Positions 45,994 to 56,918 of a stretch of 64,000 nt of DNA are shown piece by piece; position 1 is the first letter of the stretch, and each line of letters begins with the position of its first letter. The DNA is from an uncultured Myxococcales bacterium (GTDB lineage: Bacteria > Myxococcota_A > UBA9042). The notes under the pieces are model-generated. The model was given only the letters and a program-made list of their open reading frames with translations, was not told the DNA's origin and did no database searches. The position numbers and the translations under genes are program-made. Where the stretch lies: the NCBI GenBank assembly GCA_903924465.1, contig CAIYBN010000103.1:1-64000 (forward strand). Reading direction: 5' to 3'.

Positions 45994-48900
45994 CTCGCCT
46001 CGCAGCGATGGGATGTCTGGTGATCGGCGCGGCAACCGCGGCGTTGGCGGCTGAACCGGTCGCCGGTCTGCGTGCACCGGAACGCCTGACGGCCGGTTCA
46101 GCGGACGAATTTCTCGGGTCTGCAGGCCCCGACGGCGCGACGCTGTTCTTTGTCAGCAACCGCAATGCCACCGCGCAAGTGTTCACCCAGGCACCGGGGG
46201 GGACGCCTACACTGGTCTTCGATGAAGGTGCAGACACCTCCTTTCCACGCGTCAGCCCCGACGGCAAGCGCCTGGCGTACCTCTCGACGCGCACGGACGC
46301 CACCGGAGACGTCTGCATCCGCACCTTGCCCGACGGTGATCGCCGCTGTCTGACCGGGCCGGAAACGGCGGAAACGGCTGCGTTCTGGTTTCCCGACAGC
46401 CAAAGTCTCGGCGTCGTCCAGCGTCACGGTATGCAGGGCGATCTGCAGCTGCGGCGCATCGACCTGCAAGGGCACGACGCAGGTCCGGTGATTGCGGAAA
46501 CGGGAATCTCGAGCCCAGCGCTCCATCCGGACGGGCAATGGGTGGCTTGGGTGCCGGTCGAACGCGCTTCCCAGGAAGTGGGCATCGCGTTCTCGATGCG
46601 GCCTGCCGAGCACTTGCGGTTGGCGCGCATCGGCCAAACAGGTCACCAGGACGTTGTCCTGCCGCTGCCGGGCGTGACCGGCTTTCCCGCGTTCGCGGTG
46701 AACGGTCAATTTCTCTACTTTTCCCAACACTTGAGCGATACGAATCAGGACGGACGGATCGACGGTCACGACCACAGCGTGCTGTTCCGCATCCGGTTCG
46801 ACGCGTCGACGGCGCATCCGCTCGACGGCACACGGCCCGAACAACTGACGAGCGCGCATTGGAACTGCCAGTATCCGGCGCCGACCCGCGACGCGCTGCT
46901 GACGACCTGTGAGGTGGACGGCTCGCTGGACGTGTATCGGCTGCCTTTGGATGGCGCCCTGAGCGCCGCCTGGAGCGCAGCAAAACTGCGTGAAGTTCAC
47001 GATGCCGTGCGCAACCCGTGGGAGCAGTTGCTGGTGCTGAGCCACGTGTTCAGGCAGGCCACGACGGCGGCGGACCGGATGGCGGTTCTGCGCGAAATGA
47101 CGCGAATTCACCTACAGTTGGGTGAGCTGACGTCGGTGGAATTCTATGCCCACGAGGCCACGCGGTTGCTCGCCGGAGATGCGCCGATCGCCGCATGGTC
47201 CGCGGTTGTCCTGGAAATCGTCGCGCACCGGATGGATGAACGGCGACTGGCGGGCGGCACGCTGGACGATCGCTTTTTGGCAGCGCAGCGCGACCGCGTG
47301 CGGCGACTTGGACAGTGGGCCAAGAAAGTGGGTGCGGTGCGGGATCTGGCCAAACTCGCCCAGGTGGAAGTGCTGGATGTGATGGGGGAAGAACAGCGAG
47401 CGGTGGCGCTGCTGCAGACGGTCCCCATTTCGCAGATAGCCGATTCATTTACGCTTTTCTTCTACGCCGACAAGGGTCTCTACTTGCTGCGCGCGCTTGG
47501 CCAGCGGGAGCCGTTGCTCGCGCGTCTGGCGGAACTGGCGAGCCATCCGGTGTTGGAAGGCGCCGAGCGGCTGGACTTCGCCGAACGCTTCGTCGCCGAA
47601 CTCGGTGCGGGTGTCGGCGTGACCCAACGCCAGCAGCGCGTCGCGGCGTGGCTGCCCAAGGCCGAGCCCGAAGGAGAGTTGGCGTTCCGGTTGACACTGG
47701 AGTCCCACCTGCTCACGCTGAACAAAGGCAATCAGGAAGCGGTCCGCGCCGCGCTCTTTCAGCTCTACAAGCACCACGACCAGCCGGAACGTCGACGGGC
47801 GCTGGTGGCGGCTACGGCGCGCCGCGCGGCGGAGCTGGATTGCGCCGATCTCCTGTACCAATTTGCCAACACGTGGGTCAGTCAGGTGCCCGCCACGCAT
47901 CCCGAGCGCGATGCGGCGGTGGCGCTCTACCGGCAGGTTGGCTTGGACAAGGCTTGGATTCACCGCGCGGACAAGCAGCTGGGCGACGCGCGCGGCACGT
48001 TTTGGGGGCTGACGCTGCAAACGGACGATCTGGAGGCGCACGCTGGCTTCATCGAAGCGCGGCTTGCGGAGGGCAAGTCTGACGTCCTGGAGCTGTACCG
48101 CAACCGGTTCCCGGCGGATCATCCGCTGTTGCACTTCGCCCAAGCCTGGCTGCTGGCGCGCGACCTGGCCCAGCCGGCAGCCTCGTCCGCGCGTGCCAGC
48201 GCCCTGGACCTGGCCGAAGACCACGCGCGTCTGGCCGCGATGACCGTGAGTCAAAGTACCGGATTGTCGCAATTGCGCGGCTATCTACGCCACGAGCAGT
48301 ACCTGCTCCACGGCAACCGCCAGGCAGGCATCGAAGCAGTCGAGCACTACCAGATGGCGCTGGATTTGGCGCAGGGTCGACCGCGCTACCAAGCCGCGCT
48401 GCTGAGTAATCTTGGGCTGTTGCAGGCGGAGCTGGGCAATCATGCGCTGGCGCTGGGGCTGCTGGATCGGCGGCAGCAGCTGCCCGCGCGCGACGCGGGC
48501 GAGGCACTGAGTCGGGCGCTGGCGCGGGCCCGGAGTCTGCACCACATGGGCGAGGCCAAAGGTGCGAGTCAGGAGGCCGAGCGTGCGCTGGCGCTGGTGG
48601 CGGCCAAGCCCGAACTCGCCGATCGGCGTTGGCTGACCGTGGACCGCACAGCGCTCATGGCCTATGCAGCAGGCCACGCGGTGCGGGCACAGGAGCTTTA
48701 CGGCGAATTGTTGCGTCACGCGCCACCGCAAGCCGACGGCGCGCTGGAGGCCGCGAACAAGTTGCGCTGGACGCTGATGGCCGCGGCTGCAACCGCCCGC
48801 GCCGGCGATGCCCGGCAGGCCTTGCTGCTTCTGGGCGACGCCGAGCGCCAATTGGCCGCCCTGCGCACGGACGACTTGGCAACAGGCGCAAGCGTGACGT

Positions 48901-49436
48901 CGCGTACGCCGCCGTTGACCCGCGACGACGTGGCGATCCTTCTCAACGGCCTGCGGGCGGAAAGTGCCCGGCTGGCGAGCGAACCGGAGCTGGCTCTGTC
49001 CGCACTCGCGGCGCGCCTGATGGGTCAGCAGACCGCATTCCACGACACAGACGACGAGGACTTGCTTCTGGATCTGGCCGAAACCGAGCTGCGCATCGCT
49101 GCGGTGCACCGGGACTTGGGGCACACTGCGGAAGCGCGTGTGCATTTGGAAAACGCGTTGGGTTTCACGGCGGAGTACCAAAAACGCAACGGCTCGGTCG
49201 CGCCGGATGGGCGCATCGCCCTTGTGCGCGCCTACGCTGAAGGCTTGTTGGCCGGCAAACTGGGGGCCACTCCGGCACCACCCGCGCTCCTGGCCGCGTT
49301 GCGTGACGTCTACGCGTTCCTGTGCGAGCGTGCCAATCCCGCCCGCGAGCACGATCGTTTCTGGATTGGCCTGTACCTGACGCTTTTCGACCTCGATTCC
49401 AAACCGCCGGCGAACCCGGCAGGGGGTGTACCATGA
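45984..49436 (+). CDS. secreted WD40-like beta-propeller plus TPR protein
   Basis: The 1150-residue protein has a signal peptide (1-23, ending ALAAEP). A TolB-like beta-propeller covers about 30-330, with repeats such as SPDGKRLAYLS, FPDSQSLGVVQ and HPDGQWVAWVP. Thereafter a long alpha-helical solenoid with TPR-like repeats continues to the end (for example YQAALLSNLGLLQAELGNH, TAEARVHLENALGF). No catalytic motif is seen. The start ATG at 45984 overlaps the lipoprotein gene, and its stop overlaps the next ATG as ATGA. It may scaffold the envelope complex encoded by this operon. Confidence 0.8.
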   Translation: MSLTRLAAMGCLVIGAATAALAAEPVAGLRAPERLTAGSADEFLGSAGPDGATLFFVSNRNATAQVFTQAPGGTPTLVFDEGADTSFPRVSPDGKRLAYLSTRTDATGDVCIRTLPDGDRRCLTGPETAETAAFWFPDSQSLGVVQRHGMQGDLQLRRIDLQGHDAGPVIAETGISSPALHPDGQWVAWVPVERASQEVGIAFSMRPAEHLRLARIGQTGHQDVVLPLPGVTGFPAFAVNGQFLYFSQHLSDTNQDGRIDGHDHSVLFRIRFDASTAHPLDGTRPEQLTSAHWNCQYPAPTRDALLTTCEVDGSLDVYRLPLDGALSAAWSAAKLREVHDAVRNPWEQLLVLSHVFRQATTAADRMAVLREMTRIHLQLGELTSVEFYAHEATRLLAGDAPIAAWSAVVLEIVAHRMDERRLAGGTLDDRFLAAQRDRVRRLGQWAKKVGAVRDLAKLAQVEVLDVMGEEQRAVALLQTVPISQIADSFTLFFYADKGLYLLRALGQREPLLARLAELASHPVLEGAERLDFAERFVAELGAGVGVTQRQQRVAAWLPKAEPEGELAFRLTLESHLLTLNKGNQEAVRAALFQLYKHHDQPERRRALVAATARRAAELDCADLLYQFANTWVSQVPATHPERDAAVALYRQVGLDKAWIHRADKQLGDARGTFWGLTLQTDDLEAHAGFIEARLAEGKSDVLELYRNRFPADHPLLHFAQAWLLARDLAQPAASSARASALDLAEDHARLAAMTVSQSTGLSQLRGYLRHEQYLLHGNRQAGIEAVEHYQMALDLAQGRPRYQAALLSNLGLLQAELGNHALALGLLDRRQQLPARDAGEALSRALARARSLHHMGEAKGASQEAERALALVAAKPELADRRWLTVDRTALMAYAAGHAVRAQELYGELLRHAPPQADGALEAANKLRWTLMAAAATARAGDARQALLLLGDAERQLAALRTDDLATGASVTSRTPPLTRDDVAILLNGLRAESARLASEPELALSALAARLMGQQTAFHDTDDEDLLLDLAETELRIAAVHRDLGHTAEARVHLENALGFTAEYQKRNGSVAPDGRIALVRAYAEGLLAGKLGATPAPPALLAALRDVYAFLCERANPAREHDRFWIGLYLTLFDLDSKPPANPAGGVP

Positions 49437-49915
49437 ACCGAACCTCAGTTCTGCGACTCGCGCTTTCCGCGTTGGCCTTGCTCACCGGCTGCGTCACCAC
49501 CGCGGGCAGCGGCGAGCCTGAACCGCACTTCTCCAGCCTCTACGCCGACTACTTGTCGAACTGCCGTCAGTGCCACGCGCCCGGCGCTGTCGGCGCGACC
49601 AACACGACGGAGAAGAGCTTGGACTTCTCCACGCAAGCCACCGCCTACGCATCGCTCTCCGGCAACGCCAGCGGTCTTTCCGGCAACCAGCAGAGCTGCA
49701 ACAGCGTGCCGTTCTTGACCAAGGGCAATCCGGGCACAAGCTTGGTGCTCGCGGTCCTGGACGCCCCGACCCGCAGCGCGTTCGACTTGACCACTACGCC
49801 CGGCTGCGACACCAACGCGATCAGCGACATGACCATCAAGGTCGGCAAGGCGCCGAGCGCCGCGTTCATCACGGCGTTGAAGACGTGGATCCAGAACGGC
49901 GCGGCGAACGACTGA
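49433..49915 (+). CDS. lipoprotein with a single CxxCH heme-type motif
   Basis: The 160-residue lipoprotein has signal LLTGC (Cys20) and a CRQCH (44-48), the covalent heme attachment motif of c-type cytochromes. No second CxxCH is present, and the Met ligand is unclear; two later Cys (QQSCNS, PGCDTN) could form a disulfide. The fold may be a c-type domain or a metal-binding variant. It is the last gene of the four-gene unit, with the ATGA overlap, and is convergent with the lamin-tail gene by four bases. Confidence 0.75.
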   Translation: MNRTSVLRLALSALALLTGCVTTAGSGEPEPHFSSLYADYLSNCRQCHAPGAVGATNTTEKSLDFSTQATAYASLSGNASGLSGNQQSCNSVPFLTKGNPGTSLVLAVLDAPTRSAFDLTTTPGCDTNAISDMTIKVGKAPSAAFITALKTWIQNGAAND

Positions 49916-49919
49916 TCGC

Positions 49920-52900
49920 TCAGTGCAGGTCGGTTCGCTTCCAGCCGAGCCACACCTGCCACGCGTTGGTGTTGAGTTGCGAACCGTCGGGTAGAAACCA
50001 TAGGCCGCTGCCCGCGGCGGTTCCGCTGCCCTGTGGCGGTGGCGGCGGCGGCGCTCCGGCGCAGACGGCGTTGGCTTGACCCGGCGTGCCGAACCTGCCA
50101 GAGGTGCCAAACGTCGCCGTCGACAAGCACCACGCAGTCCCAACGTCATTGGCTTTCGCGCTCAACGCGTTCACCGACAATTGCGCCGAAGTGCCCTGCT
50201 TGCCGACCGGCCACGGCGCTTTGCTCGCGTACACAACCGTGTCTGAGACTGTGCCATCGGCCATGGTCAACGTCAGCGTGCCGTCGGTGTTGGACATCTG
50301 GAAGGACGTTCCATAGACGTAGTCGACCGTCGCGCCGCCGTTCTTGGTCGTGTCGTTGGAGCGACCGAGCACCAAATAGCCGCCCGCGGGAACCTTGGTC
50401 TTGCCCGCCGTGCCAATCACGTGCTTGACGGTCTTGTACTGCAACGTCCAGCCGGTCAGGTCGACGTCGGAGCTGCTCGGGTTGAACACTTCCAGCCATT
50501 CGCCGTTGTCACTCGATCCCGCGCTGGAGTTGTTCATGATTTCGCTGAATAGTACGTTTTGACCGGCGATTTCAATCTTGCACGTGCTGCTGCAGCCGTC
50601 GCCGCTCTTGGTGTTGCCGTCGTCGCATTCCTCGCCGACGTCCAGCGTTGCGTTGCCGCACAAGCTGACGCAGCCATCCACCGTGCCGGGTGCGGCTTGC
50701 GTTGGACAGGCGTCGCAGGCATCGCCAATGCCGTCGCCGTCGGTGTCCAACTGACTCAAGTTGGCCACCTTCGGGCAGTTGTCAGTGGCGTCCGGAATCC
50801 CGTCGCCGTCGGTGTCCAAGGGGCCGCCGCAGACGAGGTTGGCGGCGCCAGGCGTGCCCAAGTCGCCCACGCCGTACGCGAGCGTGCCCCAGCACCAGTT
50901 GTTGCCGTCGTCGTTGGCGGTGACGTCGTACTGGCTGCTGGACAATTGGTAGCTATTGCCGTTGCCCAACGGCGGCCAGCCCTTGACGCTGGGGTCGACT
51001 GCCACCGCGTCCAGGACTTTGCCGTTTGAGACAATGTTGACCGTGAACGGGACCGAATTGGGCAAGGTGATTGCGCTGCCGTAAACCCACGTCGGGCTGA
51101 TGCCGCCGTTCTGCGTCTTGTCTGCGCTGCGCCCGAGAACGGCGTAGGTATGCGGCTGCAGCGGCAGCGGAGTCGCCGACTGAATCACCTGCGTCGCCGC
51201 GTTGACCTGAAGCGTGATGCCTGCCAACTCAATGGCGCTCGCGCCCGGATTGTACAACTCGATCCATTCCCCGGTCGCGTCACCGACCGCCTTGGGATTC
51301 GCCATGATTTCCGTGATGAGAATCGAACCGACGCTCAGGTCCGTCTCGAACTGACACGTCGGACTGCAGCCATCGCCGGGCGCCGTGTTGCCGTCGTCGC
51401 ACTGTTCGCCCGATTCCAGGACGCCGTTGCCGCAGCCCGCCACTTCGCAGGCATCGCCCACGCCATTCTTGTTGCCATCAGCCTGGTCGGGATTCGGCAC
51501 GTCCTTGCAGTTGTCGCAGACGTCGCCAACGCCGTCCTTGTCGGTGTCCGCCTGATCGGCGTTCTTGACGCTCTTGCAGTTGTCCGTCTTGTCCGGGATG
51601 CCGTCGCCGTCCTCGTCGAGGTTCGCGCCTGCGCAACTCGGATTGGCCGCGCCCGGTGTGCCAAAGTCTCCGCCGGGCGCATATTGCGCTTGGCCTTTGC
51701 ACCAGTTCGCCGGATCGTCGTTGGCGGTCGCCGTCAGGAAAGTCGAATCGAGCGCTGCCGATTTGCCGGCCAGAATTGGCCACTGGGATCCATACGTCAG
51801 CGTATCCACGACCGTGCCTTGCGACGTCAGCGTCACGGTCGCTGCGGTGTTGCTGAGCGAAACCTTCTGGAACACGACGTCGACCTTGACGCCGCCGTTC
51901 ACCGTGACGTCCGCGTTGTTGCCGAGGACCAGGTAGCCGCCCGCCGGCACAATGACCGGACCTGGCGACTCGACGGTATACGACGAGGTCTTGGTCACCC
52001 CGGCCGACAACATCACGCCGTTGATCGTCACGTCGGTCGCCGCCGGGTTGTAGAGCTCAATCCACTCGCCTTTGTCGTCGCCAACGGACTTGGGATCGAC
52101 CATGAATTCGCTGATGAGCACGGCTCCCGCCGCAAGCGCTGGTTCCGTCTGGCAATAGCCGCTACAGCCATCGCCAGAGACCGTGCCGCCATCGTCGCAG
52201 GTCTCGCCGGGATCCAACTTGCCGTCGCCGCAGGTCTGCCCTGAGGCCTCGCACGCGTCGCCGATGCCGTTCTTGTTCGAGTCCAACTGGCTGGGATTGG
52301 CTACCGTCGGGCAGTTGTCGATGTTGTCGGGAATGCCGTCCTTGTCGCCGTCCAATTGGCAGCCGTCGTTGGCCTTGCCCGGTGTGCCTTTGTCGCCATC
52401 AGGCAAGAGTGAAGTTGCGCCGCACCAATTGCTCGGGTCGTCATTGGCGGTCGCGGTGGTGCTCGACGGGCTGAGCGACAGCGAGACGCCGTTCACGTTC
52501 AGCCAGCCTTTGGTGATGTCGTACGTGACGCTGTCGATTTCCACGCCGTTGGACGCGATCGCGATCGTGTCAAACGTGTTGTTGAGCGTCATGGCCTTGG
52601 CATACGCATAGCCCACGGTCACGCCGCCGTTGACGGTCGTGTCCGCACTGATGGCCAGGACGAAGTAGCTCTTGGCGCCGATCAGGTTGCCGGCCGGGAC
52701 GACGAACTGGTCCTTGCCGGCGTCGTGAATGACCACGCCGCCCAGATCGATGCTTTTGTCGGTCGTATTGTAGATTTCGAACCATTCGCCCGCCGTGTCG
52801 GCGATCGTGCCGGCGGCGTACGGGTTGTACATGATCTCCGTGACGACCAAGTCGCCCGCCGAAAGGGCCGGGCCGTTGGGCGTGATGCCGGTGTCGCCCT

Positions 52901-53198
52901 TGCCATCAGGATTGCTGTTCGTGTCTTTGCACAACGCGTTCAGCGTGTGATGGCAGGTCTTTGACGCGTCGTCGCAGAGATCGTCGGTGCACGGATCGCC
53001 ATCATCGCAGGACATGCCGACGCAAGCGCTACCGGACCCATCGAGACCCGTATCGGCCTTTTTGGCGTCCGCAACCGCATCGATGGCCCCGGTACTGCCG
53101 CCCGCCACATCGGCGCATCCAGCGATCACCGAAACCCAAGCAACAGATAGGGCAAAAACGCCGCGGGACGGACAACAAAGATGGGCAAAAATGCGCAC
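49920..53198 (-). CDS. lipoprotein with four lamin-tail domains, DUF4215 and TSP3 modules
   Basis: The 1092-residue surface lipoprotein has signal SVIAGC (Cys28) and an EGF-like Cys-rich knot (58-90, [13 protein letters not shown]). Four lamin-tail (LTD) domains follow, at about 115-280, 355-520, 622-790 and 925-1070, each with GEWIELYNP or GEWFEIYN and the VPAGxYLVLG motif. Between them are calcium-binding TSP3 units and Cys-rich DUF4215 (CGDGxLDPGExCDDG) modules. The C terminus is Pro-rich with no sorting motif. The GTG start at 53198 has GGAGG five bases upstream. Such proteins are thought to bind extracellular material. It is divergent from a TPR gene, with a shared 189-base region. Confidence 0.88.
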   Translation of the reverse strand: MRIFAHLCCPSRGVFALSVAWVSVIAGCADVAGGSTGAIDAVADAKKADTGLDGSGSACVGMSCDDGDPCTDDLCDDASKTCHHTLNALCKDTNSNPDGKGDTGITPNGPALSAGDLVVTEIMYNPYAAGTIADTAGEWFEIYNTTDKSIDLGGVVIHDAGKDQFVVPAGNLIGAKSYFVLAISADTTVNGGVTVGYAYAKAMTLNNTFDTIAIASNGVEIDSVTYDITKGWLNVNGVSLSLSPSSTTATANDDPSNWCGATSLLPDGDKGTPGKANDGCQLDGDKDGIPDNIDNCPTVANPSQLDSNKNGIGDACEASGQTCGDGKLDPGETCDDGGTVSGDGCSGYCQTEPALAAGAVLISEFMVDPKSVGDDKGEWIELYNPAATDVTINGVMLSAGVTKTSSYTVESPGPVIVPAGGYLVLGNNADVTVNGGVKVDVVFQKVSLSNTAATVTLTSQGTVVDTLTYGSQWPILAGKSAALDSTFLTATANDDPANWCKGQAQYAPGGDFGTPGAANPSCAGANLDEDGDGIPDKTDNCKSVKNADQADTDKDGVGDVCDNCKDVPNPDQADGNKNGVGDACEVAGCGNGVLESGEQCDDGNTAPGDGCSPTCQFETDLSVGSILITEIMANPKAVGDATGEWIELYNPGASAIELAGITLQVNAATQVIQSATPLPLQPHTYAVLGRSADKTQNGGISPTWVYGSAITLPNSVPFTVNIVSNGKVLDAVAVDPSVKGWPPLGNGNSYQLSSSQYDVTANDDGNNWCWGTLAYGVGDLGTPGAANLVCGGPLDTDGDGIPDATDNCPKVANLSQLDTDGDGIGDACDACPTQAAPGTVDGCVSLCGNATLDVGEECDDGNTKSGDGCSSTCKIEIAGQNVLFSEIMNNSSAGSSDNGEWLEVFNPSSSDVDLTGWTLQYKTVKHVIGTAGKTKVPAGGYLVLGRSNDTTKNGGATVDYVYGTSFQMSNTDGTLTLTMADGTVSDTVVYASKAPWPVGKQGTSAQLSVNALSAKANDVGTAWCLSTATFGTSGRFGTPGQANAVCAGAPPPPPPQGSGTAAGSGLWFLPDGSQLNTNAWQVWLGWKRTDLH

Positions 53199-53288
53199 GG
53201 GAACCTCCAAGCTGGCGAGAGTGTACGGACCCGCGTCGCGCTCTGCAACGCGCAGGTGACAAACGCCGGCAACAGGTGTTCGGTGATT

Positions 53289-53301
53289 GGCAGAATCTGC
53301 C
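53289..53301. promoter_or_regulatory. 13-bp dyad between divergent genes
   Basis: GGCAGA-A-TCTGCC is a perfect 6+1+6 palindrome between the lamin-tail gene and the TPR gene. It lies 30 bases upstream of the consensus -35 at 53331, so it could bind a shared regulator. Confidence 0.4.
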
Positions 53302-53330
53302 GCGGCGGAATGTGAATCCTACCGGTCGGT

Positions 53331-53359
53331 TTGACACGGCGCGCGAAGTCCGCACACTT
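53331..53359 (+). promoter_or_regulatory. candidate promoter of the TPR gene
   Basis: TTGACA (53331-53336) is a perfect -35. After 17 bases the -10 region is ACACTT (53354-53359), which is weak. The TPR gene starts 28 bases later with AGGAG upstream. Confidence 0.45.
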
Positions 53360-53387
53360 CGGCCTGCAACGAACGCGAGGAGAGACC

Positions 53388-54281
53388 ATGTACGCACTGC
53401 GACCGAGTTGGATGGGCAGCACTGCTGCCGCGGTTTCCATGCTGATTCTGGCCCAAGCGGCGACGGCAGCGGACAGCCGGTCGGCAGAAGACTGGTTTCG
53501 CGAAGGCGTTGATCGCATGGGCAGCAACAAGCTGGAAGAGGCGACGACGGCCTTTCAGTCCTGCGTTCAGGCCAAACCGGATCTGAAGGAATGCTGGTAC
53601 AATCTGGGCGTCGTCTTTGGCAAGCGCCGCGATTTTGGCAATGAAGCCAAGGCGTATGAGAAGGCGATTGAGCTGGATCCCAAGTACGCGCGGGCCCATT
53701 TCAACCTTGGCGTGACGTACGAAGACCTGGGCCGAGGCGGTGAGGCGCTGGCGCACTATGACAAAGCGATCGCATTTGATCCGGCCAGCCAGGACGCGCA
53801 CCTGAACCGCGCCATGCTGCTGCTGCGCCTGGAGCGATACGACGACGCGATCGCTGGCTTTGAGCGCGCCGTAGCCGTTCAGCCGGAAAACGCCGAGGGC
53901 TATTACGACATGGCAGAGGCCGTGCTGGTGCTGGCCGGCAAGAAGCAGGAGCCGCAGCGGACGGCGCTATACCGCCGGGCGATTTCGCATTTCCAGCAGG
54001 CCTTGGAGCGCGATCCCAAGCATTACCGGGCGCAGTACAACATCGGCGTCGTGCATCACAAACTGCAGGAGCTGGATCTCGAAGTGTCGGCGTACCTGAA
54101 GACGCTGGCGCTCAAGCCGACCTACACACCGGCGCTGTACAATTTGGCCTTCACGCTGCGCGACAAGGGCGACAAGGCCGGCGCCAAGGCCGCGTTTGAC
54201 AAGTACATTGTCACGGCAGGCAAGAGCAAGAGCGAAGAGAAGTTCGTGGAAGTCGCCAAACGCGAGCTCAGCAAGCTGTAG
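53388..54281 (+). CDS. secreted TPR-repeat protein
   Basis: The 297-residue protein has a signal peptide (1-27, ending ATAADS). Tetratricopeptide repeats cover residues 32-270 (ECWYNLGVVFGKRRDFGNEA, RAHFNLGVTYEDLGRGGEA, AQYNIGVVHHKLQELDLEV). The C terminus is Lys-rich. No enzyme motif is seen. GAGGAGA lies six bases before the ATG. The gene is divergent from the lamin-tail lipoprotein and ends three bases from the stop of the sigma54 regulator gene. Confidence 0.85.
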   Translation: MYALRPSWMGSTAAAVSMLILAQAATAADSRSAEDWFREGVDRMGSNKLEEATTAFQSCVQAKPDLKECWYNLGVVFGKRRDFGNEAKAYEKAIELDPKYARAHFNLGVTYEDLGRGGEALAHYDKAIAFDPASQDAHLNRAMLLLRLERYDDAIAGFERAVAVQPENAEGYYDMAEAVLVLAGKKQEPQRTALYRRAISHFQQALERDPKHYRAQYNIGVVHHKLQELDLEVSAYLKTLALKPTYTPALYNLAFTLRDKGDKAGAKAAFDKYIVTAGKSKSEEKFVEVAKRELSKL

Positions 54282-54284
54282 ACG

Positions 54285-56084
54285 CTATTCCTCGCCCTTC
54301 TCGCGCTCCAGATACCGATAGATTGTCCGCACATCCACGCCGAGATCCTTGGCCGTCTGCGCGCGATTGCCGCCGTTCAAGTCCAGCACCGTCTTGACGT
54401 AGCCGCGGGCGAAGGTCTCCTTGGCGTCCGTCAGGTTCTCCACCTTGCCGTCCGCCTGGATCGCGCCCAACTCCAGATCCGCCGCCGTGATCTTGCCACC
54501 TTCGCAAAACACCAAGGCTTTCTTCACACGGTTGTCCAGTTCGCGGATGTTGCCGGGCCAGCGGTGCAGTTGAATGGCGCGCAGGGCATCCTCGCTGAAG
54601 GAATCGACTTTCACGCGCAGTTCCTCGGCGTGACGCTTGAGGAAATAGCGGGCCAGCAGCGGAATGTCTTCCTCGCGATCCCGGAGCGGCGGCAGCGTCA
54701 GGCGAACCACGTTGAGGCGGTAGTACAAATCTTCGCGAAAACGCTGCGCTTTCACCTCGTCAGCCAGCGTCCGATTCGTCGCCGCGATGACCCGAATGTC
54801 GACTTCCCGCGCCTGACTTTCACCCACGCGGACAATTTTGTGTTCCTGCAACACCCGCAGCAGCTTGACCTGCAACGCCAGCGGCATTTCGCCGATTTCG
54901 TCGAGAAAGAGCGTGCCGCCATTCGCCGCGAAGAACTTGCCCTCGTGCGCCTGCACGGCGCCCGTGAATGCCCCGCGCGCGTGGCCAAAAAGCTCTGATT
55001 CCAAAAGATTCTCCGGAATCGCGCCACAGTTGATGACGATGAACGGACCCTTGGCCCGCGCCGAACGGCGGTGAATTTCGCCCGCCACGAGTTCCTTGCC
55101 TGTGCCTGTCTCACCTTCGATCAGGACGCTGATCTCGGTCGCCGCCACCTTTTCGACCTTCTTGAACAGCTCGCGCATCGAACTCGACGCACCGATGAGG
55201 CTGCCAAAATTCATCCGCTCGATTTGCTGCGTCAACGACGCGTTGGTCACGCGCAATTCATTGACCATCATGGCATTTTTCAAGGTCGACGAGGCTTGCG
55301 CGGCAAATACCGTGGCAATATCGCGGTCCTTTTCCGCAAACAGGTTCACCACGTTGTCGTTGCCCAGGTAGATCGCTCCCAACGCCTCGCCGCGCACGAC
55401 CAGCGGCACGCACAGGACCGAGCAAATCTTGAAATCCAACACCGATTGCGACGACATGAACTGCCGGTCGGACAACGCGTCGGAAACCACCACCGGCTGA
55501 CGCGTTGCCAGCACCTGCTCGACGATGGAATCCGAGATCGCCAGCGGCCCAGACGCCGTGCTGCCCGCCTCATTGCGCGCCGTCCGCACCTGCGGCTTGC
55601 CGTCCACCAACAGGATCACGGCGCCACGGGCGGCTTGCGTCACCGCGATCATCGTGTCGAGCATCGTCTCCAGCACGCGATCAATGTCGTAATCACCCGC
55701 CAGCTTGTCGGCAAAGCGCGCCATCTGGCCGAGCAATCCAGAGCCGTCGTTGTGGATCGGCCGAATCCCGGACGCGCGCGTGCGATCGGGGCCGATGTGG
55801 AAACGCAGGCGGACGGCGCCCAAATCGACCATGTCCCCAGGCTGAAGCACATGCTGCTCGACGCGACGGCCGTTGACGATGAGCCGGTCGCCGTCCAGCA
55901 ATTCCAGCAACTGGCCGCGCGGCGTGGATCGCACCTGAGCATGGACGCCCGCAACACCGCGTCCTTTCACGTGAATCGCGGCCTGCGTGTCGCTGCCGAT
56001 ACTGCAAATCAGCTTGTCGACGGGATGTGAAGTCTTGACGACATCGCCCGGTCCCAGTTCCTGCAGCCACGCCTGTGGATTCAT
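54285..56084 (-). CDS. sigma54-dependent activator with FHA and GAF domains
   Basis: The 599-residue protein has an FHA domain (about 25-97) for binding phosphothreonine and a GAF domain (about 125-270). The AAA+ sigma54-activation domain carries Walker A GETGTGKE (324-331), the GAFTGA loop (371-376), which contacts sigma54, and Walker B LFLDEIGE (392-399). A Fis-type HTH lies near 560-595 ([19 protein letters not shown]). FHA input is typical of Myxococcales activators controlled by Ser/Thr kinases, such as the one at 18928-20136, although direct pairing is not shown. The start MNPQAW has GAGGG upstream. Confidence 0.94.
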   Translation of the reverse strand: MNPQAWLQELGPGDVVKTSHPVDKLICSIGSDTQAAIHVKGRGVAGVHAQVRSTPRGQLLELLDGDRLIVNGRRVEQHVLQPGDMVDLGAVRLRFHIGPDRTRASGIRPIHNDGSGLLGQMARFADKLAGDYDIDRVLETMLDTMIAVTQAARGAVILLVDGKPQVRTARNEAGSTASGPLAISDSIVEQVLATRQPVVVSDALSDRQFMSSQSVLDFKICSVLCVPLVVRGEALGAIYLGNDNVVNLFAEKDRDIATVFAAQASSTLKNAMMVNELRVTNASLTQQIERMNFGSLIGASSSMRELFKKVEKVAATEISVLIEGETGTGKELVAGEIHRRSARAKGPFIVINCGAIPENLLESELFGHARGAFTGAVQAHEGKFFAANGGTLFLDEIGEMPLALQVKLLRVLQEHKIVRVGESQAREVDIRVIAATNRTLADEVKAQRFREDLYYRLNVVRLTLPPLRDREEDIPLLARYFLKRHAEELRVKVDSFSEDALRAIQLHRWPGNIRELDNRVKKALVFCEGGKITAADLELGAIQADGKVENLTDAKETFARGYVKTVLDLNGGNRAQTAKDLGVDVRTIYRYLEREKGEE

Positions 56085-56150
56085 GTCACGCCCTCGCCGT
56101 CGCACACGACGCCACGAGGATGGCGCAGGACGCGATGCATGGCAATCGCG

Positions 56151-56918
56151 CTAGGGTGCGGAACCGTTCCAACTCACAGCGGCTTCAATGATGCCGATGA
56201 TCGCAACGGCAAAAAATGCCCCGCCGGCCGAAAGCTGGGTCGCTTGATTCGCCACCGTCATCTGCCCCGGACCTTTGAGCCCGTCACGCTGATTCAGGTA
56301 GTAGAACGTGCCAGAAACGCCCGCAAGCACGGCTTCCGTCACGAGGAACGCCGTCCCCTTTCCCGGCGATCGGTTGGCAAATTGCCCGACGCCAAACGGC
56401 ACGAACATCAGACCAAAAGGCGGCGGCTGGCGGCCGAGATCGACCGGTTCCTGCGCCACCGCGTCGGCTTTGATGACGCCCAGCCGCACGAGATTGCCGC
56501 GCAGGTTGTCAAAATCAGCAACCATTTTGGGCGGATAGACTGCAGGATCCAACTTGTGCGTGGCGTCGCGGACCAGAAGCGCCGTGAATTCGTCATTCGC
56601 GTCGTTTTTCGAACCGACCCACCACAGCGACGCACCGAGGTATTCGCGCACCTGCCACTCGCGGCGGTGTTCGACGCGCGCGGTCGGGTAGAGCAGCGCC
56701 CGGAGCTGCGGCACCGCGTTGTCAAAGTCCTGATATTTGAAGGAATTGACAGCTTCCTCAAACGTCGCCTTGGCGTCGCTTGGCGCACTTCCAGCGGCCG
56801 TTGCCACCGCGACCGGGGCCACTGCGACCATTGCGGGTGGCCGTGCTTGGGCCGGGCGCGCGGGCAGCACCAGAACGATGACGGTGAGGCCGGCCAGCGC
56901 GTGAAGCACGTTTCGCAT
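56151..56918 (-). CDS. secreted protein with helical and membrane-spanning C terminus
   Basis: The 255-residue protein has a signal peptide (about 1-25, ending AQARPP). Residues 50-150 look alpha-helical, with TPR-like character (ATFEEAVNSFKYQDFDNAVPQL). Two hydrophobic helices follow (TAFLVTEAVLAGVSGTFYYL and GAFFAVAIIGIIEAAVSW). The family is not recognised. The ribosome site is poor, and alternative in-frame ATGs lie 30 to 45 bases upstream. It lies downstream of the TSP3 lipoprotein gene and upstream of the sigma54 activator on the same strand, with gaps of 113 and 66 bases. Confidence 0.6.
   Translation of the reverse strand: MRNVLHALAGLTVIVLVLPARPAQARPPAMVAVAPVAVATAAGSAPSDAKATFEEAVNSFKYQDFDNAVPQLRALLYPTARVEHRREWQVREYLGASLWWVGSKNDANDEFTALLVRDATHKLDPAVYPPKMVADFDNLRGNLVRLGVIKADAVAQEPVDLGRQPPPFGLMFVPFGVGQFANRSPGKGTAFLVTEAVLAGVSGTFYYLNQRDGLKGPGQMTVANQATQLSAGGAFFAVAIIGIIEAAVSWNGSAP

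Noticed and set aside
49433..49915. Multiheme cytochrome
   Set aside because: Only one CxxCH motif is present; the other Cys residues are not in heme motifs.
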